Shown: in pieces, positions 51,464-55,519 of the stretch
Numbering within the stretch: the stretch's first letter is position 1
Layout of the letters: every line of letters begins with the position of its first letter
Assembly (NCBI GenBank): GCA_934454115.1
Contig: CAKSFQ010000016.1
Span: 1 to 55,519 of the forward strand
DNA: 55,519 nt
Direction of reading: 5' to 3'
From: an uncultured Clostridia bacterium
GTDB lineage: Bacteria; Bacillota; Clostridia; Monoglobales; Monoglobaceae
Program-made: the position numbers and the translations under genes
Notes under the pieces: model-generated
The model's input: only the letters and a program-made list of their open reading frames with translations
Told to the model about the DNA's origin: nothing
Database searches by the model: none

Positions 51464-51572
51464 CACCTTTTTCCGATTTCAGACCGTTTGAAACTTTGTC
51501 CGTCTTTTGCATATAATAAATTGGCGGGAATGATATTTTTACAAATTTGAGAAAAAACATGATAAGTTGCGG

Positions 51573-51601
51573 TTGAAAACGAAAAAGAATTATGGTAAAA
51601 T
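51573..51601 (+). promoter_or_regulatory. Promoter of the desulfurase-thiI-cinA operon
   Basis: TTGAAA (51573-51578), 17-base spacer, TAAAAT (51596-51601), 28 bases before the start codon. Confidence 0.75.
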
Positions 51602-51629
51602 ATGAATTTAGAAGTTTGGAGGAGAAGGT

Positions 51630-52775
51630 ATGGAACGATATTTGGATAACAGCGCGACGACCCGCCCCTATGACGCGGTGACAGAAAAGGTGGCGGAGGT
51701 GATGCGGAATTGTTACGGGAATCCGTCCTCGCTGCACCGCCTTGGAATTGCGGCAGAAAAAGAGGTGCGGGCGGCAAAAGAGGCCATCGCCCGTACCCTG
51801 CATGCCGCGCCCGGCGAGATTTACTTTACCTCCGGCGGAACGGAGTCGAATAACCTGGCAATCCGCGGCGTTTGCGCCGCGGGCCGCGGACGGCATATTC
51901 TGACTACGCCGCTGGAGCATCCGGCAACCATGAACACCCTAAGCCATCTCCGGAAAAAAGGCTGGCGTGTGGATGCGGCGCCGGTACAAAGTGATGGCGT
52001 GATTTCGCTCTCCGCACTGGAAAAAATGGTGACGGCCGACACGGTTCTGTTGACGGCGATGCTGGTCAATAATGAAATCGGATCCATCCAGCCGATTGCC
52101 AAGATGGCAAAAATATTAAAGAAAAAGAATCCGCGCGCTGTATTCCATGTAGATGCCGTACAGGGCTACGGCAAGGTTTTGTGCGACGTCAGAGAACTGG
52201 GCGTGGATCTGCTCAGTATCAGCGGCCATAAGATTCACGGCCCCAAGGGCATCGGCGTGCTTTATATCAAAAAGGGTACCAAGATCGCCCCGATTCTGTA
52301 CGGCGGCGGCCAGCAGGATAATCTGCGCTCCGGAACGGAAAATGTGCCGGGGATTGCCGGGCTTGGCCTTGCGGCAGAGATTTGTCATAAAAATATGAAG
52401 GAATCCGTGCCGGAGATGGAGCGGCTGCGCCGGCGGTTAGAGCAGGGCATCATTGCAAACATCCCGAATGTCAGGATTAACACACCCAAGGGGTGTGCGC
52501 CGCATATTTTAAATGTTTCCTTCGGCGGCGTTCGCTCTGAGGTGGTGCTGCATTCGCTGGAGAACGAGGGAATTTATGTCTCCAGCGGTTCGGCATGTTC
52601 CAGTCACAAAAAGGAGCCGAGTTATGTGCTGACCGCGATCGGAACCCCGCGGGAGATGATCGATGGCAGCATACGCTTTAGCCTGTCGGAGATGAACACC
52701 GAGGAGGATATTGACGCGGCAGTGGCGGCGTTGACAGCCATTGTACCCCGGCTGCGGAAATTGAACCTGTCGTAA
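51630..52775 (+). CDS. Cysteine desulfurase (NifS/IscS family, ThiI-associated)
   Basis: 381 residues. PLP Lys in ISGHKIHGPKGIGVLYI (about 199-215), His in TPLEHPATMN, and the catalytic Cys in SSGSACSSHK (about 326). It is a second, divergent copy relative to the one at 31710. Placement 45 bases before thiI matches the NifZ-ThiI arrangement of Bacillus, in which the desulfurase feeds 4-thiouridine synthesis. GGAGGAGAAGG lies before the ATG. Confidence 0.93.
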   Translation: MERYLDNSATTRPYDAVTEKVAEVMRNCYGNPSSLHRLGIAAEKEVRAAKEAIARTLHAAPGEIYFTSGGTESNNLAIRGVCAAGRGRHILTTPLEHPATMNTLSHLRKKGWRVDAAPVQSDGVISLSALEKMVTADTVLLTAMLVNNEIGSIQPIAKMAKILKKKNPRAVFHVDAVQGYGKVLCDVRELGVDLLSISGHKIHGPKGIGVLYIKKGTKIAPILYGGGQQDNLRSGTENVPGIAGLGLAAEICHKNMKESVPEMERLRRRLEQGIIANIPNVRINTPKGCAPHILNVSFGGVRSEVVLHSLENEGIYVSSGSACSSHKKEPSYVLTAIGTPREMIDGSIRFSLSEMNTEEDIDAAVAALTAIVPRLRKLNLS

Positions 52776-52820
52776 AAAAAGCGACACAACGATGGGATAC
52801 CAAGGATAGGAGTTTTAAAA

Positions 52821-54020
52821 ATGAAAAAACCGGATATTGTACTGTTAAAATATGGTGAAATTGCGCTGAAAGGGCTGAACCGCCCGATGTTTGAAAAGCG
52901 GCTTTTGAAAAATCTTGCGGCGGCAATTGCCCCGGCCGGGTCGTTTCATATCCGCAAATCACAGTCGATGATCTATGTGGAGCCGGCAGATGAGGGCGCC
53001 GACATGGAGGACGCAATCGCGCGGATGCGGAAGGTGTTCGGGATTGTGAATATCTGTCCGGCGGTCTCTTGTGAGAAGGACATGGACAGCATCGCCCGTA
53101 CCGCCATTGACTGCCTTTTGGCAATGGACACGGAGGGTAAGAGCTTTAAGGTAGAGGCAAAGCGGGAGGATAAGCAGTTTCCGCTCAATTCGCCGGCGAT
53201 CTGTCAGCAGATGGGCGGCTGCATTTTAAAAAATGTCAAGGGACTTCACGTGGACGTACATCACCCCGATATCCTTGTCCAGATTGAAATTCGGAAAAAG
53301 GCCTACGTTTTTACCGAAAAACTGAGCGGCGCGGGAGGAATGCCGGTTGGCACCAACGGCAAGGCGGCGCTCTTGCTCAGCGGCGGCATCGACAGCCCGG
53401 TTGCAGGATGGATGATTGCCAAGCGCGGCGTTGCGCTGGATGCGGTACACTTTCACAGTCATCCTTATACCTCGGATCGTGCTAAGGAAAAGGTGATTCG
53501 GCTTGCAAAGATGATGTCTGCCTATACCGGAAAAATCCATCTGCATGTGGTTCCCTTTACGGATATTCAGCTTGCCATTATTGAACAGTGCCCCAAAAAC
53601 TATCTGACCTTGATTATGCGGCGGGTGATGATGCAGATTGCGGAGCGGATTGCCGTAAAATCCGGTGCAAAGGCATTGATTACGGGCGAGAGTATCGGAC
53701 AGGTGGCCAGTCAGACCATGGAAAGCCTGGCGGTGACCGATCACGCGGTTTCGATGCCGGTGTTTCGCCCCTGTATCGGTATGGATAAGGAAGAGATCGT
53801 CCGGATTTCCAAGAAGATAGGAACGTACGAGACATCGATCTTGCCCTATGAGGACTGCTGCACCATCTTCGTGCCCAAGCATCCGAAAACCAAGCCGACC
53901 CTGGAAGAAATTTTAGAGGCGGAAAAGTCGCTGACCGATTTAGAATCCATGGTGCGGGCGGCGATTGACGGTGAGGAGGTCATTGTCGTCAATCCGCGGG
54001 AGGAGCTTTATGAATTTTGA
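52821..54020 (+). CDS. thiI: tRNA 4-thiouridine synthase ThiI
   Basis: 399 residues. N-terminal ferredoxin-like and THUMP domain (1-170), PP-loop LLLSGGIDSPVAGWMI (about 189-204) and GESIGQVASQTMESL (near 295). It ends without the rhodanese domain of the E. coli enzyme, as in Bacillota, so persulfide is handed over directly. It makes 4-thiouridine at U8 of tRNA; a thiamine role is doubtful without the rhodanese part. AGGAG lies before the ATG. Its end overlaps cinA by 11 bases. Confidence 0.95.
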   Translation: MKKPDIVLLKYGEIALKGLNRPMFEKRLLKNLAAAIAPAGSFHIRKSQSMIYVEPADEGADMEDAIARMRKVFGIVNICPAVSCEKDMDSIARTAIDCLLAMDTEGKSFKVEAKREDKQFPLNSPAICQQMGGCILKNVKGLHVDVHHPDILVQIEIRKKAYVFTEKLSGAGGMPVGTNGKAALLLSGGIDSPVAGWMIAKRGVALDAVHFHSHPYTSDRAKEKVIRLAKMMSAYTGKIHLHVVPFTDIQLAIIEQCPKNYLTLIMRRVMMQIAERIAVKSGAKALITGESIGQVASQTMESLAVTDHAVSMPVFRPCIGMDKEEIVRISKKIGTYETSILPYEDCCTIFVPKHPKTKPTLEEILEAEKSLTDLESMVRAAIDGEEVIVVNPREELYEF

Positions 54021-55248
54021 GATCATATCGGTAGGAACCGAATTGTTGCTCGGACAGATCGTCAATACCAATGCGCAGGCAATCAGCCGGCTGCTCAGCG
54101 AGTTTGGCATGAACGTATATTATACTACGGTGGTAGGCGATAACCCGGAGCGGCTGCGCGCTGCGCTGAAGATTGCAGCATCACGTGCCAACGGGATTAT
54201 TACAACCGGCGGACTGGGGCCGACCGGCGATGATCTGACCAAGGAGACGATTGCGGATTTCTGCGGACTTCCGTGTGAGATACACGCAGAGAGCCTTGCG
54301 CGGCTTAAGGCGCGCTTTGCCGCAGGCAAAAATCCTATGCCGGAAAATAACCTCAAGCAGGTCATGATGCCAAAGGGCTGTGTGGTGCTGGACAACGATC
54401 ACGGTACTGCGCCGGGGATAATTATTGAACACGGTAACAATACCTTTATTCTGCTGCCGGGGCCGCCGCATGAGATGGAGGCAATGCTGAAAGAGAAGGT
54501 GCGCCCCTACCTGAAGACAAAGACGGACGGCGTGATTCATTCCAAAACGCTGCGTGTCTTTGGCGTCGGTGAATCGGCCGTAGAAGAGCGGCTGCAGAAG
54601 TTAATGTGCAGCCAAAGCAATCCGACGCTTGCGCCCTATGCCAAAACCGGCGAGGTGGAGCTTCGGCTGACGGCCAAGGCGGAAAATCAGGAGAAGGCCG
54701 AGGCAATGCTAAAGCCGCTGGAAAAGGCGGTGCGCGATGCGCTGGGCGATGCGGTCTATGCAGAGGGTGAAGACGGTAATCTGCAAAAGACGGTGGTTTC
54801 GATGCTTTTATCGCGTGGACTGACTCTGGCAACGGCAGAAAGCTGTACCGGCGGACTGATTGCAAAAAAGATTACCGAGGTCGCCGGGGCATCGGCGTGC
54901 TTTCAGACCGGGTTTGTGACCTATGCCAACGAGACGAAGGAAAAGCTGCTGGGTGTTCCGCCTGAAACATTAAAGGAATACGGCGCCGTTTCGGAACAGA
55001 CGGCGCTTGCGATGAGCCTTGGCGCCAGGAACCGGTCGGGGTCCGATATCGGTGTGGGTGTGACCGGCATTGCCGGACCCGGCGGCGGAACCAAAGAAAA
55101 ACCGGTGGGGTTGGTTTATATCAGCATATCGGCGAGGGATTTTCATCAGGCGTATCGGCTTTTGATGACCGGCGATCGCGATATGGTACGGGAACGTGCC
55201 GCAATGCATGTTTTGAATATGGTGCGCCGTTATCTTTTGGGACGGTAA
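54010..55248 (+). CDS. cinA: CinA-family protein (NMN amidohydrolase/ADP-ribose pyrophosphatase type)
   Basis: 412 residues. N-terminal MoaB/MoCF-like domain (1-165, SVGTELLLGQIVNTNAQ, TTGGLGPTGDDLTKE and LPGPPHEM), a linker domain, and a C-terminal CinA domain (about 255-412, TAESCTGGLIAKKITEVAGAS and GVTGIAGPGGG). In other species the C-terminal part removes the amide of nicotinamide mononucleotide. ATG at 54010 is used, with GGGAGGAG 5-6 nt upstream; longer starts lie within thiI. It closes the operon. Confidence 0.93.
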   Translation: MNFEIISVGTELLLGQIVNTNAQAISRLLSEFGMNVYYTTVVGDNPERLRAALKIAASRANGIITTGGLGPTGDDLTKETIADFCGLPCEIHAESLARLKARFAAGKNPMPENNLKQVMMPKGCVVLDNDHGTAPGIIIEHGNNTFILLPGPPHEMEAMLKEKVRPYLKTKTDGVIHSKTLRVFGVGESAVEERLQKLMCSQSNPTLAPYAKTGEVELRLTAKAENQEKAEAMLKPLEKAVRDALGDAVYAEGEDGNLQKTVVSMLLSRGLTLATAESCTGGLIAKKITEVAGASACFQTGFVTYANETKEKLLGVPPETLKEYGAVSEQTALAMSLGARNRSGSDIGVGVTGIAGPGGGTKEKPVGLVYISISARDFHQAYRLLMTGDRDMVRERAAMHVLNMVRRYLLGR

Positions 55249-55268
55249 AAACAGACGATTTTTCGTAT

Positions 55269-55304
55269 AAAGGGGGTCTGCCTTATGGGCGGAACCCCTT
55301 TTTT
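55269..55304 (+). terminator. Terminator behind cinA
   Basis: AAGGGGGT (55270-55277) pairs with AACCCCTT (55293-55300), with one mismatch, then TTTT. Confidence 0.8.
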
Positions 55305-55372
55305 CACAAATGTGACAAAAACCACCTTGTTTCGTTCGAACGCTTTTGTGCTGAATTAAGGAGGAAAAAGGA

Positions 55373-55401
55373 TTGACAAAGAGGGAAAAACGTGGTAGAC
55401 T
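55373..55401 (+). promoter_or_regulatory. Strong promoter P1 at the right edge
   Basis: TTGACA (55373-55378), 17-base spacer, TAGACT (55396-55401). No gene follows within the window. Confidence 0.75.
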
Positions 55402-55473
55402 AAATAAGTCGTTTTGAGGAAGGGGCAAGCGCCCCGAAAATAAGTAAATTTTATTTTTTTCTGCAAAATATGC

Positions 55474-55502
55474 TTGACAAAGGCAAAAAGATGTGGTAAA
55501 GT
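55474..55502 (+). promoter_or_regulatory. Strong promoter P2 at the right edge, with AT-rich upstream tract
   Basis: TTGACA (55474-55479), 17-base spacer, TAAAGT (55497-55502), preceded by an A/T-rich stretch (about 55438-55470) like an UP element. Tandem spacing of about 100 bases with P1 resembles stable-RNA promoters. The transcript leaves the window. Confidence 0.7.
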
Positions 55503-55519
55503 AATAAAGTTGCTGCAAA

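Noticed and set aside
1..55519. CRISPR arrays, tRNA or rRNA genes, toxin-antitoxin or anti-phage systems
   Set aside because: I found no regularly spaced repeats, no cloverleaf or rRNA sequence and no recognisable defence genes. The left edge is the only place such cargo might lie, and it is cut off by the window.

Overview
The window looks like a chromosomal segment of an anaerobic, mid-GC Bacillota of class Clostridia. This is inferred from the gene families present: DUF4364, DUF4830 and DUF5684 proteins, a PerR-reverse rubrerythrin pair, MutS2, FeoB without FeoA, a NifS/NifU pair, canonical TTGACA-17-TATAAT promoters and GGAGG ribosome binding sites. The family or genus cannot be fixed from sequence alone. 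Most of the window is housekeeping. Accessory signals are at the left edge, in two sugar-catabolism loci and in one insertion-sequence relic.

Left edge (1-2380): the 3' part of a large serine recombinase runs in from outside the window. It abuts a tyrosine integrase gene that is cut exactly at its catalytic LRH motif, so one mobile element appears to have inserted into the integrase of another. Behind the integrase lie repeated TGCCCAC and ACGATTA motifs that probably mark the older element's end beside the rubrerythrin gene.

2381-10293: perR-rubrerythrin (peroxide defence, with a palindrome at the promoter); a TPP riboswitch plus terminator controlling the thiamine transporter gene thiT; corA-ksgA; then a PocR/AraC regulator divergent from a three-gene operon (FGGY kinase, class II aldolase, D-lyxose isomerase) that looks like a pentose or hexose 1-phosphate route.

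10294-20938: a decayed IS481-type transposase lies just upstream of rpsO. It is followed by rpsO-pnp with a long hairpin between them, an ABC exporter (ATPase, fused GldF-GldG protein, DUF4340 protein), a CorC/HlyC-type CBS membrane protein, a lipoprotein and a DUF4830 protein.

21024-38816: rsuA; yifB-trmL-degV-DUF4364-mrp; trx-trxB-feoB (thiol redox and iron uptake); an alkylation-repair pair alkA-ogt; rnhA; nifS-nifU-mnmA (Fe-S assembly and tRNA thiolation); a PcrA-type helicase; a methyltransferase; mscL with a zinc-ribbon tail; and a DUF5684 membrane protein.

38898-48943: citrate synthase, then a rhamnose region. A minus-strand operon holds lacI, a GH78 alpha-L-rhamnosidase, an RpiB-type isomerase and an AraC regulator. 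A second AraC regulator is divergent from rhaA-rhaD, with repeated GCAAGAT half-sites in the control region. No rhamnulokinase gene lies in the locus.

49021-55519: mutS2, divergent from a second cysteine desulfurase-thiI-cinA group. At the right edge two tandem strong promoters behind an AT-rich tract point out of the window, possibly toward an rRNA operon.

I found no CRISPR array, no tRNA or rRNA gene and no phage structural genes. The items most worth a second look are the nested integrases, the lyxose kinase-aldolase operon, the fused GldFG exporter, the rpsO-pnp hairpin and the zinc-ribbon MscL.
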